Origin: an uncultured Psychroserpens sp.
GTDB taxonomy: Bacteria > Bacteroidota > Bacteroidia > Flavobacteriales > Flavobacteriaceae
DNA: 64,000 nucleotides
Assembly: GCF_947501425.1 (NCBI RefSeq)
Contig: NZ_CANMVN010000001.1
Coordinates: forward strand, 124,001-188,000
Direction of reading: 5' to 3'
Of this stretch, positions 45,643 through 55,226 are shown one piece after another. Position numbers and translations under genes: made by a program. The notes under the pieces were generated by a model. That model worked only from the letters and a program-made list of their open reading frames with translations. It was not told where the DNA came from and searched no databases. The stretch's first letter is position 1. Each line of letters starts with the position of its first letter.

Positions 45643-45712
45643 AGCATAGCTTTTGTTACGGTTTTATTTTCTTTTGAAACAGAAAGGGCAAAAAGAACAT
45701 TTTATTAAAATG
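45643..45712 (+). promoter_or_regulatory. 5' leader motif, copy 2
   Basis: AGCATAGC, a TACGG core, a T-rich stretch, AAAGGGCAAAAAG and TTTTATTAAA appear in the same order as at 13-82. It lies downstream of the predicted transcription start (~45568), so it is part of the mRNA leader of the SH3-domain gene. Role unknown. Confidence 0.4.
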
Positions 45713-45761
45713 AATTCAAGCTGTAAGTGGTGTAATTTATAAACCCATAAAACAGAATACT

Positions 45762-46505
45762 ATGAAAACTTTAAAGAACACCAAAACAGAACACAAAACA
45801 CAAACAAGAGCAGCTAAACTGTTTCAAGCCGTAATGATCTTAGCTATGCTATTTATCGCATCAGATATTTACGCACAATCCCATGAGGTAGAATTTGATA
45901 TCTATACCACTTCGGCAACAAAAGCTACACAACACTTATTAGCCGATGATGTCGCACTTAGAGATTGTGCAGCTGTACAATGTGAAAAATTAACGACACT
46001 CAAGATAGGTACTCGTGTTAGATTACTGGCAAAAAGCGAAACACCAAACACTATTAATGGTATCACCAGCAGATGGTACAAAGTAAAAATGGGACCACAA
46101 GTAGGATGGATCTGGGGCGGACTCATCTCACAAAAAACAATGGTAAGCCAAATTGACCCTCAAATCAAATTTGTATTCGGTGAAGCTGGTATTGATTTTA
46201 AAGGTTATAAGCGTTTCCAGATCAGAGCTATTAAAAATGGTGTGGAGGTTGATAAGATCTATGTGAAATCTGAGACCTTAAGTCACAATTTGGTAAGCCT
46301 TATGGATAAAACAGACAATACTTACGGTACAGACGTAATCACATTATGTGGAGATGAAGGAGAAAGTTGCGAAACTAATGATAGTAAGTCGTATGTGGTT
46401 TTTAAAGACAACAAATTGATGCAAACTACAAGTTTAGCTGCCTTACAAAAAGTAAAAATGGATAAAGGCTATTATGCCTTCTCATGCGAATTAGATAATG
46501 AATAA
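45762..46505 (+). CDS. Secreted SH3-domain protein
   Basis: 247 residues. Signal peptide with unusually long basic N-region (residues 1-28, many Lys/Thr) then LFQAVMILAMLFIASDIYAQ. Residues ~65-115 are a bacterial SH3 domain (RDCAAVQCEKLTTLKIGTRV and GWIWGGLI), which often binds peptidoglycan or cell-surface ligands. The rest (to 247) is unrecognised, with paired Cys (ITLCGDEGESCETND). A long leader and a LytTR-like site precede it; it is likely a target of the downstream two-component system. Confidence 0.7.
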   Translation: MKTLKNTKTEHKTQTRAAKLFQAVMILAMLFIASDIYAQSHEVEFDIYTTSATKATQHLLADDVALRDCAAVQCEKLTTLKIGTRVRLLAKSETPNTINGITSRWYKVKMGPQVGWIWGGLISQKTMVSQIDPQIKFVFGEAGIDFKGYKRFQIRAIKNGVEVDKIYVKSETLSHNLVSLMDKTDNTYGTDVITLCGDEGESCETNDSKSYVVFKDNKLMQTTSLAALQKVKMDKGYYAFSCELDNE

Positions 46506-46538
46506 AAGAATTTAGTTGATGTTGTGATTCATGTTTTT

Positions 46539-46573
46539 AGCGCTGTACGCATTTTTAAAGTACAGCGCTTTTT
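46539..46573 (+). terminator. Rho-independent terminator
   Basis: AGCGCTGTAC pairs perfectly with GTACAGCGCT around an 11-nt loop, then TTTTT. Located between the SH3-domain gene and the histidine kinase gene. Confidence 0.9.
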
Positions 46574-46630
46574 ACCATTTGTAAAAATTCTGGATACTTC
46601 AACTAAAAAAACTGCGTTCAAAATTGTAAG

Positions 46631-49600
46631 TTGCAACAACATAAAAACCCACTATTGAAATTTAAAACGCTATATCACTTTTTCATCTGTTTCTTCGGAA
46701 TATGGATCACTGCTCATGCACAAAATCGACAGCTAAGAGCGTTTACTCTTGAAGATGGTTTGCCACAGTCGCAAGTATATGCCATGACGCAAGATGATCA
46801 TGGGTACTTATGGTTGGGAACCCAAGGTGGCGGACTGGCGCGTTTTGATGGGAATACTTTTAAAGTGTTTAACGAAATCAATGGATTAGGGTCTAATTAC
46901 ATTCATGCTTTAAGTGCTATTAATGGTACACTTTATATTGGGACAAAACGCGGACTCACAATTTTGGACAATAAAGCCTTTCAAAATTTAGAATTACCTC
47001 AGGTCAATAAAATCCTTGAAGTCAATAATCAGCTTGTCCTGCTCACCAGCAAAGGCGTGTATACATTAGATGATAATAGTTCCGAAGACAAAGTAAAACT
47101 ACATTCTGAAATAGATACGGTATCAGTTAATGATCTGCTATTTTTCGATAACTATTTTTGGATTGCTACACAGGACGGACTTTGGAAATCAAGTGCACTA
47201 AACTCTAATTCGGAAACGCTGGAAAAGATAGAACGAGGTGAATTTAAATCGCTTGCTGGTTTCAATAATAAGGTCTATGCATCTACTTTTAACGATGGGA
47301 CAATTGTCTTTAATAGTCAAAACTTTGATGATCAACTATTAATCAGAGAGCCTTTACGTATTAATAGTACTTCAATTCAAAATACAGACCAGCTTTGGAT
47401 GGCAACCGATAATAACGGTGTTTCTGTAATTGATCTTCACACTAATGATGAATTATTCAGATTAACTGGAGCTAACGGATTGTCAGTGCCTAACGTAAGA
47501 CAGGTAATTTCTGACAAAAAGGCGAATATATGGATAGCCACTTCAGGAGGAGGTTTATACAAATATTTTCAGAATAGTTTCAAACATTTCAACACGGAAA
47601 CCGGACTCAATGGAAATCGGGTTTATGCTGTTCATCATAATGATAAAGGCATATGGATCTCCAATTCTGAAGCAGGACTCATGAGAATTGACAACTATGG
47701 TATTCATGATGTTGATATTCCTGAAGCGTTTTCCGAAGTAAAAATTAAAACCATAACGAGTGACCTTAAAGGAAATCTCTGGGCTGGATCTGAAGGTAGA
47801 GGATTATTGTTCCGAGGGAAAATAAATATTAGCCCTTTTGCTGAGGATACCTTGAAGCAAACAAAGAAAGCATTTCCCAGAACCATTGAAGTGTCTAAGG
47901 TTTTGAATACCGACAATGGGTTTCCACTGGATGATTGGATCAGAAAGATTCATATTGACAAAAAAGCCATTTATGCTGCAACCTATTCTAGCGGGATTGT
48001 GAAATTTAATTACGATCCTGTTGCAGACAGCTTGACTGTTCATAAGGTTTTTTCGACGCAAGAAGGCATTGAAGACCTGTTTATCAAAGACATGGTAAAA
48101 GATGATAATGGTAAACTTTGGTATGCTACAAGAAATGGTCATTTAGGATACTTGCAAAATAACACGATCACGCATTTAGGTCAAGTTTTGGACCTTCAAG
48201 TACCAATTAATACCATTTTATTTCATAAGAATAGCATGTTTTTAGGAACTGCTGGTCAGGGAGTTTGGTGGTCAAATGACGAAAACTTTAACACCTTTAA
48301 AAAACTAAATGGGATTAAAAAATTAGCTTCAGAAAATATATACCAACTTATTTTTGATGACCAAGGTTACTTTTGGGTTGGAACCGAACGTGGTGTAAAT
48401 AAACTTGAGCTGGATAAAGACAATCAAATTAAGGACGCTTTTTTCTTCGGAAGAAATGATGGGTTTTTAGGAATTGAAACCTGTTTAAATGCCGTTGATA
48501 AAGATGCAAATGGACATTTATGGTTTGGTGCGTTATATGGCTTAACCGAATATCGTCCTACCGAGAACAATCAGGAGACTGAAAAACCGAATCTTTTTTT
48601 AGAAGATGTAAAGGTAGCTTATGAAAGTGTAGATTCTATTAATTTATCAAAATGGAGCAATTCTGATCATGTATTAAAACTGACACCAGAACAAAAGCAA
48701 GTTAGTTTTTCATTTAAAACTGTTGACATAGATCATCCTAATGGGATTGAATATCGTTACAAGCTAAATGAGAACGAATGGAGCCCTTGGTCAAGAAGTG
48801 AAACTCAGGATTTCTCAGAATTGAATTTTGGCGCTCACGATTTTTTAGTCCAATCTAGAAACCATCGCTGGAAAGAAAGTGAACCACTGCGATTTTCATT
48901 TTATATCGAGAGTCCGCTCTATAAAAAAGGATGGTTCCAATGGCTTATTGTTGGTCTTGTAGCTTTAATCTTGTCTGTGTTAATCTATCAATATATTAAA
49001 CGTCTCAAGACAAAGAACACAAAAGAGAAAGAGCGATTAGAATTAGAAAATCACTTACTCACTTTAGAGCAGAAAGCGTTGCGTCTACAAATGAATCCGC
49101 ACTTTATTTTTAATGTACTTAACGGAATTAAAGCGATGGCGCCAACTAAGCCTGAAAAAATGAACGAAACGGTTAATAGTTTTGCCACGCTTTTACGTGA
49201 GACATTAGTTAACTCCAGAAAAGACGCCATAAGTTTAGATCAGGAGATTAAGACCTTACGTCATTATATTGAAGTAGAACGTTTAATGGCTGAACAATTG
49301 TTTAGCTATGATATCGTCTTAAATACTGATTTGGATGCAGAAGAAATATTAATCCCTCCAATGTTAATTCAACCCTTTGTGGAGAACGCTATTCGCCATG
49401 GAATTTTAAAAGGACCCAGAGCAGGCGAACTTGAAATTGAGTTTACTACGACAAAAGATATTTTGAAAGTGACAATTTCAGATAACGGTATTGGTATTTA
49501 CAGTTCTCAGCAACACAAACCTAAAACAGATCATCAGTCTATGGCATTGACGGTTACCAGAGAGCGACTGGAATCTATTTCAGGGACAGGCACATTGAAA

Positions 49601-49681
49601 ATAAAAGAAATAAAAGATAACGACGGAAATATTAGTGGCACGACCATTGAGTTTAGTATTCCGTTAGAAACTGATTATTAA
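46631..49681 (+). CDS. Two-component regulator-propeller sensor histidine kinase (LytS type)
   Basis: 1016 residues from a TTG start. N-terminal signal segment (YHFFICFFGIWITAHAQ). Residues ~35-660 are regulator-propeller repeats (GLPQSQVYAMTQDDHGYLWLG and similar), then a Y_Y_Y domain (~690-770), a membrane helix ~778-797 (WFQWLIVGLVALILSVLIY), and a LytS kinase core: RLQMNPHFIFNVLNGIKAMA, PPMLIQPFVENAIRHGILK and ISDNGIGI. The kinase core is of LytS type rather than HisKA as in most propeller sensors. Followed 2 nt later by its LytTR regulator. Confidence 0.9.
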   Translation: MQQHKNPLLKFKTLYHFFICFFGIWITAHAQNRQLRAFTLEDGLPQSQVYAMTQDDHGYLWLGTQGGGLARFDGNTFKVFNEINGLGSNYIHALSAINGTLYIGTKRGLTILDNKAFQNLELPQVNKILEVNNQLVLLTSKGVYTLDDNSSEDKVKLHSEIDTVSVNDLLFFDNYFWIATQDGLWKSSALNSNSETLEKIERGEFKSLAGFNNKVYASTFNDGTIVFNSQNFDDQLLIREPLRINSTSIQNTDQLWMATDNNGVSVIDLHTNDELFRLTGANGLSVPNVRQVISDKKANIWIATSGGGLYKYFQNSFKHFNTETGLNGNRVYAVHHNDKGIWISNSEAGLMRIDNYGIHDVDIPEAFSEVKIKTITSDLKGNLWAGSEGRGLLFRGKINISPFAEDTLKQTKKAFPRTIEVSKVLNTDNGFPLDDWIRKIHIDKKAIYAATYSSGIVKFNYDPVADSLTVHKVFSTQEGIEDLFIKDMVKDDNGKLWYATRNGHLGYLQNNTITHLGQVLDLQVPINTILFHKNSMFLGTAGQGVWWSNDENFNTFKKLNGIKKLASENIYQLIFDDQGYFWVGTERGVNKLELDKDNQIKDAFFFGRNDGFLGIETCLNAVDKDANGHLWFGALYGLTEYRPTENNQETEKPNLFLEDVKVAYESVDSINLSKWSNSDHVLKLTPEQKQVSFSFKTVDIDHPNGIEYRYKLNENEWSPWSRSETQDFSELNFGAHDFLVQSRNHRWKESEPLRFSFYIESPLYKKGWFQWLIVGLVALILSVLIYQYIKRLKTKNTKEKERLELENHLLTLEQKALRLQMNPHFIFNVLNGIKAMAPTKPEKMNETVNSFATLLRETLVNSRKDAISLDQEIKTLRHYIEVERLMAEQLFSYDIVLNTDLDAEEILIPPMLIQPFVENAIRHGILKGPRAGELEIEFTTTKDILKVTISDNGIGIYSSQQHKPKTDHQSMALTVTRERLESISGTGTLKIKEIKDNDGNISGTTIEFSIPLETDY

Positions 49682-49683
49682 CT

Positions 49684-50433
49684 ATGTTAACAGCAATTAT
49701 AGTAGAAGACATGAAAGATGCAATGGAGCTTTTAAAAAGTGACCTTGCTACTCATCATCCAGAGATAAATGTTATCGATACAGCACAAAGTGTTGTTGAA
49801 GCGGCAAAAGTACTTCGGAAAGTACAGCCGGATATTTTATTCTTGGATATTATGCTTGGAGATGGAACAGGCTTTGACGTATTAGAGATCTTTCCCGATT
49901 TGAGATCAAAGATCATTTTTGTAACCGCAAGTGATGAATTTGCTATTAAAGCGTTTAAGTTTGCTGCTATAGATTATGTTTTAAAACCTTATGCTAATGA
50001 GGAACTGGGTCAAGCCATAGAAAGAGCAAAACAGCAAATCCAACCCAATAAAGAACGCTTAAATATATTAAAGGAAACCCTATCTGCTCCAGAGAAAAAA
50101 CCCGATAAAATATCATTACATACACTAGATAAAATAATAATTGTTAATCTGGACGATATTGTACGTTGCGAGTCTGACAGTAATAATACCATGTTTCATC
50201 TTCAGGACGGAAAAAAAATATTTGTCACCAAAACCTTAAAATACTTCGCAGACATGCTAAAACCTTATGGGTTTTTGAGAATTCATCAAAGTCATCTGGT
50301 TAACCTTCAGTGTATAAGCGCATTTATTAAAACAGACGGTGGGTATTTAATGCTGAAAAACGGTGAAAATGTACCTGTTTCTGTTAGAAAAAAGACAGAG
50401 GTTATTGAAATTTTAGATCAAATGCATCGTTGA
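49684..50433 (+). CDS. LytTR-family response regulator
   Basis: 249 residues. Receiver domain: VEDM near residue 7-10, phospho-Asp55 in ILFLDIMLGDG, and YVLKPYA. LytTR domain from ~145 (LDKIIIVNLDDIVRCESDSN, FLRIHQSHLVNLQ). Co-translated with the kinase (2-nt gap). Its predicted site lies upstream of the SH3-domain gene. Paralogous in design to the regulator at 29714. Confidence 0.9.
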   Translation: MLTAIIVEDMKDAMELLKSDLATHHPEINVIDTAQSVVEAAKVLRKVQPDILFLDIMLGDGTGFDVLEIFPDLRSKIIFVTASDEFAIKAFKFAAIDYVLKPYANEELGQAIERAKQQIQPNKERLNILKETLSAPEKKPDKISLHTLDKIIIVNLDDIVRCESDSNNTMFHLQDGKKIFVTKTLKYFADMLKPYGFLRIHQSHLVNLQCISAFIKTDGGYLMLKNGENVPVSVRKKTEVIEILDQMHR

Positions 50434-50696
50434 CCATTAAATTTATAAGAGATCTATAAAACCATAATAAGGTTTTTTTCGTAAGTGTAATTGTAAAACG
50501 CATGGTAACAATTATTTAAAACTAAAAATACGTAGATTTTCTTTCGATTATGATAAAAAAGCATATATTTGGATTTAATATAAATTTAACGTAATCGACT
50601 AAAATCATGCTTTTCGTCGAATTTTTTTGCGTTTTATGGATGTTTTTTTGCTATTTAATTTTGTTGAGACCTTTTTTTTTATACATTTACGCCATA

Positions 50697-50897
50697 ATGA
50701 GAATACAAAACAAGAAAATCTTTGCCTCGATCTTATTTGTATTAATAAGTTTTGTATGTGTAGCACAAGGTGGTGATCCACCTCCTCCTATGCCACCACC
50801 ACCTCCAGGATTACCTATTGATGGGTTTACCACAATAGCCGTAATTTTAGGAGCTGCATTCGGTATAAAAAAGACGATTAATAACTCAAAACACTAG
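50697..50897 (+). CDS. PID-CTERM sorted mini-protein
   Basis: 66 residues from the ATG giving MRIQNKKIFASILF; earlier ATGs would lie upstream of a TACATTTA -7-like box near 50681. Signal peptide (ILFVLISFVCVAQ), a proline run (GGDPPPPMPPPPP), then GLPIDGFTTIAVILGAAFGI and a basic tail KKTINNSK. This matches the short C-terminal PID-CTERM sorting signal of Bacteroidota. Function unknown; probably surface-located. 50434-50690 has no other feature. Confidence 0.65.
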   Translation: MRIQNKKIFASILFVLISFVCVAQGGDPPPPMPPPPPGLPIDGFTTIAVILGAAFGIKKTINNSKH

Positions 50898-51488
50898 TTA
50901 TAATCTAGCTTCATAAAGTTTCTGTATATATTTCCCCAGAACATCAAATTCTAAATTGATTTTAGATCCTTTTTTAAGGTGTTTGAAATTAGTGTGCTCA
51001 TAAGTGTAAGGAATAATAGCCACGCTAAAGTTATTTTTTCCTGAATTTACGACAGTTAAGCTCACTCCATTTACAGTGGCAGATCCTTTTTCAATGGTCA
51101 CATTTCCGTAGCTATCATCATAACTAAAGGTATATAGCCAACTTCCATTTTCCTCTATAACGTTCTCACATGTACCTACTTGATCTACATGACCCTGTAC
51201 AATATGGCCATCGAGCCGATCACCAAGCTTCATGGCACGTTCTAAATTAACCAGGTCTCCAATGTTGAGGTCTCCTATATTGGTTTTATCTATAGTTTCT
51301 TTGATAGCGGTAACCGTGTAATCCTCTCCGGAAATATCTACAACTGTCAAACAAATTCCATTGTGAGCCACACTTTGATCAATTTTTAATTCAGAAGTGA
51401 TATGACTTCGTATGGTAATATGTAGGTTGTCTAGTTCTTTTTTTACGTTTGTAACAGCGCCGAGATCTTCAATAATTCCTGTAAACAT
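50898..51488 (-). CDS. ribE: Riboflavin synthase alpha chain
   Basis: 196 residues with two lumazine-binding repeats. Repeat 1 starts MFTGIIEDLGAVTNV and has SVAHNGICLTVVDI; repeat 2 has GHIVQGHVDQVGTCEN and ATVNGVSLTVV. Dismutates two 6,7-dimethyl-8-ribityllumazine molecules to riboflavin. Divergent from pdxA. Confidence 0.95.
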   Translation of the reverse strand: MFTGIIEDLGAVTNVKKELDNLHITIRSHITSELKIDQSVAHNGICLTVVDISGEDYTVTAIKETIDKTNIGDLNIGDLVNLERAMKLGDRLDGHIVQGHVDQVGTCENVIEENGSWLYTFSYDDSYGNVTIEKGSATVNGVSLTVVNSGKNNFSVAIIPYTYEHTNFKHLKKGSKINLEFDVLGKYIQKLYEARL

Positions 51489-51505
51489 AGTGTCGAATAA
51501 ATAGT

Positions 51506-51527
51506 TAAATTTGCAATTACAAAATTA
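51506..51527. promoter_or_regulatory. Divergent -7 elements for pdxA and ribE
   Basis: TAAATTTG on the plus strand (51506-51513) serves pdxA; TAATTTTG on the minus strand (51520-51527) serves ribE. Both fit TAnnTTTG. They overlap within 22 bp, so the two transcripts may interfere. Confidence 0.5.
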
Positions 51528-51548
51528 CGGACATTAGAAAACATCTTA

Positions 51549-52610
51549 ATGGAAAAAGACAAAAAAATAAAACTAGGCATTTCAATAGGAGATCTCAATG
51601 GAATTGGATCTGAAATCATAATTAAGACTTTTGAAGATAATCGAATGCTGGAGTTTTGTACTCCTGTAATTTTCGCCTCTGTTAAAGTGATGTCTTTTTT
51701 CAAAAAACACTTTAAAAGTAGCATTAATTTTCATGGCATCAATCATACAGATCAAATTATAGATGGCAAGATTAATGTGCTTAATGTTTGGAAAGAAAAT
51801 GTCACAATCAACTTTGGAGAGGAAGATATAAAGATTGGTGAATATGCAGTAAAATCTCTTGAAGCAGCAACTAAGGCGCTAAAAAATGATACAATTGATG
51901 TCTTGGTCACAGCTCCAATTCACAAGCACAATATTCAATCAGAACGTTTTAAATTTCCTGGACACACTAATTATTTAGCTAAAGAACTAGGAGGTAAAAG
52001 TCTGATGTTTATGGTAACAAACAGCCTTAAGGTTGGTTTACTTACAGACCATGTTCCTGTGAAAGATGTGCCTAATCATATAACGGCTCAACTAATTAAT
52101 GAAAAAATTGATACCGTTTACAATTCTTTAAAACAAGATTTTAGAATCAGTAAACCTAAAATTGCTGTTTTAGGAATCAACCCTCATGCAGGGGATAATG
52201 GTGTTATTGGAGAAGAGGATGATAAAATATTACGACCAACTCTTCAAGATATAAAAGAGAAAGGTAAAATGGTGTATGGTCCGTACTCTGCAGATAGCTT
52301 TTTTGGATCTGGAAATTATAAAAATTTTGATGCTATCATTGCCTCTTATCACGACCAAGGTCTTATTCCGTTTAAAACAATAGCATTTGGGCATGGGGTA
52401 AATTACACTGCAGGTCTCTCTAAAGTTAGAACTTCTCCTGATCATGGAACAGCTTTTGAAATTGCAGGAAAGGGACAGGCAGACAATGGTTCATTCAAGG
52501 AAGCTGTGTTTACTGCTATAGAGGTTTTTAAAAATAGGAAGGACTATAATGAATACTCAAAAAATCCACTAAAAAAGGCTCCCAAAAAGGAACAAAAAAA
52601 GCCAAGGTAA
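51549..52610 (+). CDS. pdxA: 4-hydroxythreonine-4-phosphate dehydrogenase
   Basis: 353 residues. Motifs: LGISIGDLNGIGSEI (substrate), VLVTAPIHKHNI (metal), FKFPGHTNYLAK (His), GINPHAGDNG, SYHDQGLIPFK and FGHGVNYTAGL, the metal and substrate ligands of PdxA. Makes 3-amino-1-hydroxyacetone phosphate for vitamin B6. Normal length plus a Lys-rich tail. Confidence 0.93.
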   Translation: MEKDKKIKLGISIGDLNGIGSEIIIKTFEDNRMLEFCTPVIFASVKVMSFFKKHFKSSINFHGINHTDQIIDGKINVLNVWKENVTINFGEEDIKIGEYAVKSLEAATKALKNDTIDVLVTAPIHKHNIQSERFKFPGHTNYLAKELGGKSLMFMVTNSLKVGLLTDHVPVKDVPNHITAQLINEKIDTVYNSLKQDFRISKPKIAVLGINPHAGDNGVIGEEDDKILRPTLQDIKEKGKMVYGPYSADSFFGSGNYKNFDAIIASYHDQGLIPFKTIAFGHGVNYTAGLSKVRTSPDHGTAFEIAGKGQADNGSFKEAVFTAIEVFKNRKDYNEYSKNPLKKAPKKEQKKPR

Positions 52611-52661
52611 ATCTTATGAACATTTTTTGTTTATAACCCTCGTTTAATTAATTAAAATTTA

Positions 52662-52669
52662 TATATTTG
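52662..52669 (+). promoter_or_regulatory. -7 promoter element for the DUF177-rpmF operon
   Basis: TATATTTG matches the consensus, only ~11-22 nt before the possible start codons, so the mRNA has a very short leader. Confidence 0.5.
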
Positions 52670-52679
52670 CAGGCTCAAA

Positions 52680-53234
52680 ATGAATGCGATGATGAAGCCC
52701 TTAAAGGAATATACGATACCATTTATTGGTCTCAAAGTAGGAAAGCACCATTTTGATTATCAAATTGATAAAGCGTTCTTTGAACATTTTGAGTATGATG
52801 ATTTTAATGATGTAGATGTTAAAACAGTGTTGTTATTTGAAAAAAAAACAACTTTGTTGGAGCTGCACTTTGAGATTTCTGGAGTTGTAAATGTGAATTG
52901 CGACCTAACTAACGAGCCCTACGATCAAGCGGTCGAAGGTGAATTTAATTTGGTAGTTAAGTTTGGGGAAGAATACAATGATGAGTTTGAAGACATTGTG
53001 ATTGTACCTCATGGAGAATATGAAATCAATGTAGCGCAATATATTTATGAGTTAATCATTTTGTCAATGCCTGCAAAACGTGTTCACCCAGGAGTAGAAG
53101 ACGGCACATTAGACTCAGACATACTTAAAAAACTAGAAGAATTAAGTCCTAAGGACTTAGATGATAAAGAAGAAACATCAGAGGATATAGATCCTCGTTG
53201 GAATACATTAAAAAAACTATTAACGGATAAATAA
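52680..53234 (+). CDS. YceD/DUF177 protein
   Basis: 184 residues; the real start may be the Met at 52689 or 52692 ([19 protein letters not shown]), given the promoter position. [15 protein letters not shown] carries the conserved C-D-R-T-type pair region, and the acidic C-terminus ([15 protein letters not shown]) ends W-x-x-L-K-K-L. In many bacteria this gene precedes rpmF and acts in 23S rRNA accumulation or ribosome assembly; here rpmF follows 8 nt later. Confidence 0.85.
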   Translation: MNAMMKPLKEYTIPFIGLKVGKHHFDYQIDKAFFEHFEYDDFNDVDVKTVLLFEKKTTLLELHFEISGVVNVNCDLTNEPYDQAVEGEFNLVVKFGEEYNDEFEDIVIVPHGEYEINVAQYIYELIILSMPAKRVHPGVEDGTLDSDILKKLEELSPKDLDDKEETSEDIDPRWNTLKKLLTDK

Positions 53235-53242
53235 CATATAAA

Positions 53243-53446
53243 ATGGCACATCCTAAAAGAAAGATATCTAAAACAAGAAGAGATAAAAGAAGAACACATT
53301 ACAAAGCAGCTGTTCCTACTATCGCTACATGTCCTACAACAGGAGAACCACATCTTTACCACAGAGCTCACTGGCATGAAGGTAAACTGTATTACAGAGG
53401 TCAAGTATTGATTGACAACTCTGAAAAAGAAGAAAATTTAGCATAA
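53243..53446 (+). CDS. rpmF: Ribosomal protein bL32
   Basis: 67 residues. [19 protein letters not shown] is the typical basic N-terminus. The zinc-site cysteines of other bL32 proteins are reduced to one here ([20 protein letters not shown]), the C-minus form seen in Bacteroidota. Confidence 0.95.
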   Translation: MAHPKRKISKTRRDKRRTHYKAAVPTIATCPTTGEPHLYHRAHWHEGKLYYRGQVLIDNSEKEENLA

Positions 53447-53466
53447 GTATTATGCATGCATATAAT

Positions 53467-53494
53467 AAAACGCTCAGTACTGAGCGTTTTTTTT
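53467..53494 (+). terminator. Rho-independent terminator
   Basis: AAAACGCTCAGT pairs perfectly with ACTGAGCGTTTT, followed by a T tract, 20 nt after the rpmF stop. Confidence 0.93.
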
Positions 53495-53626
53495 ATGTTT
53501 AATTTCTCTAAGTCTTAAAAACGACTTATTTTGCGCCGTATTCGTTCGAAATTTAGTAAATTCATTAAAATTTTACCTTTTTTTGACGATTTTTGTCTTT
53601 TTAGGACGATTTTTTAAAAATTTAGT

Positions 53627-54622
53627 ATGAGTAAAATCACAGCTGCAATTACAGGAGTAGGAGCTTATTTACCTGAATATAGATTGACCAATAAAATTTT
53701 GGAATCTATGGTCGATACAAATGACGAATGGATTACCACGAGAACAGGTATCAAAGAGCGAAGAATTCTCAAAGAAGATGGAAAAGGAACGTCATACTTA
53801 GCTATTAAAGCAGCTCAAGACCTAATCAATAAAAAAGGGATTGATCCAAAAGATATAGAATTAGTTATTGTTGCAACAGCAACACCAGACATGAAAGCTG
53901 CCTCAACCGCAGCTTTTACTGCAACTAATATAGGTGCCACTAACGCGTTTTCGTTTGATTTAGAAGCAGCATGTTCCAGTTTTCTTTTCGGGATGTCTGT
54001 GGCAGCACGCTATATTGAATCAGGTAAATACAAAAATGTATTACTTATTGGAGCCGATAAAAACTCCTCTATGATTAATTATAAAGACAGAGCCACATGT
54101 ATCATTTTTGGTGATGGAGCAGGAGCTGTACTTTTTGAACCTAATCAGGAAGGACTGGGATTGCAAGATGAATTGTTACGAAGTAACGGAGAAGGACGTG
54201 AATTTTTACACGCACAGTACGGAGGGTCTTCTTATCCATCAACTCCAGAAGCTATTGCTGAAGGAAAACACTTTGTATTTCAGGAAGGAAAGACTGTATT
54301 TAAAAATGCAGTTTTTAATATGGCTGATGTCACTGAACGTATTTTAGAAAGAAATAACCTAACTAATGACGATATCTCATGGTTAGCAGCGCATCAGGCT
54401 AATAAGAGAATCATTGAGGCTACCGCTAACAGAGTCTCTTTAGATCCAGCAAAGGTGATGATGAATATCCATAAATATGGAAACACAACATCAGCAACTT
54501 TACCATTACTATTACACGATTACGAATCTCAACTAAAAAAAGGGGATAAAATAATATTCGCAGCCTTTGGAGGCGGATTTACTTGGGGCTCAATTTATTT
54601 AACTTGGGCATATAACTCCTAG
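53627..54622 (+). CDS. fabH: Beta-ketoacyl-ACP synthase III
   Basis: 331 residues. Catalytic triad: Cys116 in EAACSSFLFG, His in LAAHQANKRI and Asn in HKYGNTTSA. It starts fatty acid synthesis by condensing acetyl-CoA with malonyl-ACP. In an operon-like order with accB and accC. Confidence 0.95.
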   Translation: MSKITAAITGVGAYLPEYRLTNKILESMVDTNDEWITTRTGIKERRILKEDGKGTSYLAIKAAQDLINKKGIDPKDIELVIVATATPDMKAASTAAFTATNIGATNAFSFDLEAACSSFLFGMSVAARYIESGKYKNVLLIGADKNSSMINYKDRATCIIFGDGAGAVLFEPNQEGLGLQDELLRSNGEGREFLHAQYGGSSYPSTPEAIAEGKHFVFQEGKTVFKNAVFNMADVTERILERNNLTNDDISWLAAHQANKRIIEATANRVSLDPAKVMMNIHKYGNTTSATLPLLLHDYESQLKKGDKIIFAAFGGGFTWGSIYLTWAYNS

Positions 54623-54660
54623 ATAGACTTTTAACTAACTAATTAAAACGATTAATAATT

Positions 54661-55143
54661 ATGGATATTAAGGAAATTCAAAACTTAATCAAATTTGTTG
54701 CCAAATCTGGAGCAAGTGAGGTTAAATTAGAAATGGATGATGTGAAAATCACCATCAAAACCGGTTCAGATGACAAAGGGGAATCTACCACTTATGTTCA
54801 GCAAATTCCAGTAAGCCAACCTGTTGCTCAAGCAATGCCAGCAGCTGCACCAGCACCAGCAGCACCAGCAGCTGAAGCACCAGCTGCTTCAGACGATTCT
54901 AAATACATCACAATCAAATCACCAATTATCGGAACATTCTACCGTAAACCATCTCCAGATAAACCTGTGTTTGTTGAGGTTGGATCTTCTATAGGTGAAG
55001 GAGATGTGCTTTGTGTCATTGAAGCTATGAAATTATTCAATGAAATCGAATCTGAAGTATCAGGAAAAATCGTTAAGATTCTAGTTGACGATGCTTCTCC
55101 AGTAGAATTCGATCAACCACTATTCTTGGTAGATCCGTCATAA
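54661..55143 (+). CDS. accB: Biotin carboxyl carrier protein of acetyl-CoA carboxylase
   Basis: 160 residues. An N-terminal helix, an Ala/Pro linker at ~55-76 ([14 protein letters not shown]), and a biotinyl domain with [13 protein letters not shown] (biotinylated Lys124) and the thumb [16 protein letters not shown]. Partner of AccC directly downstream. Confidence 0.96.
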   Translation: MDIKEIQNLIKFVAKSGASEVKLEMDDVKITIKTGSDDKGESTTYVQQIPVSQPVAQAMPAAAPAPAAPAAEAPAASDDSKYITIKSPIIGTFYRKPSPDKPVFVEVGSSIGEGDVLCVIEAMKLFNEIESEVSGKIVKILVDDASPVEFDQPLFLVDPS

Positions 55144-55226
55144 CAATTGAAAATTCCAATCCACAAATCCCAAAACCATATTGTTGGAATTTGGTGCTTG
55201 GAACATGAATTTTTAAAACTGAAGTT

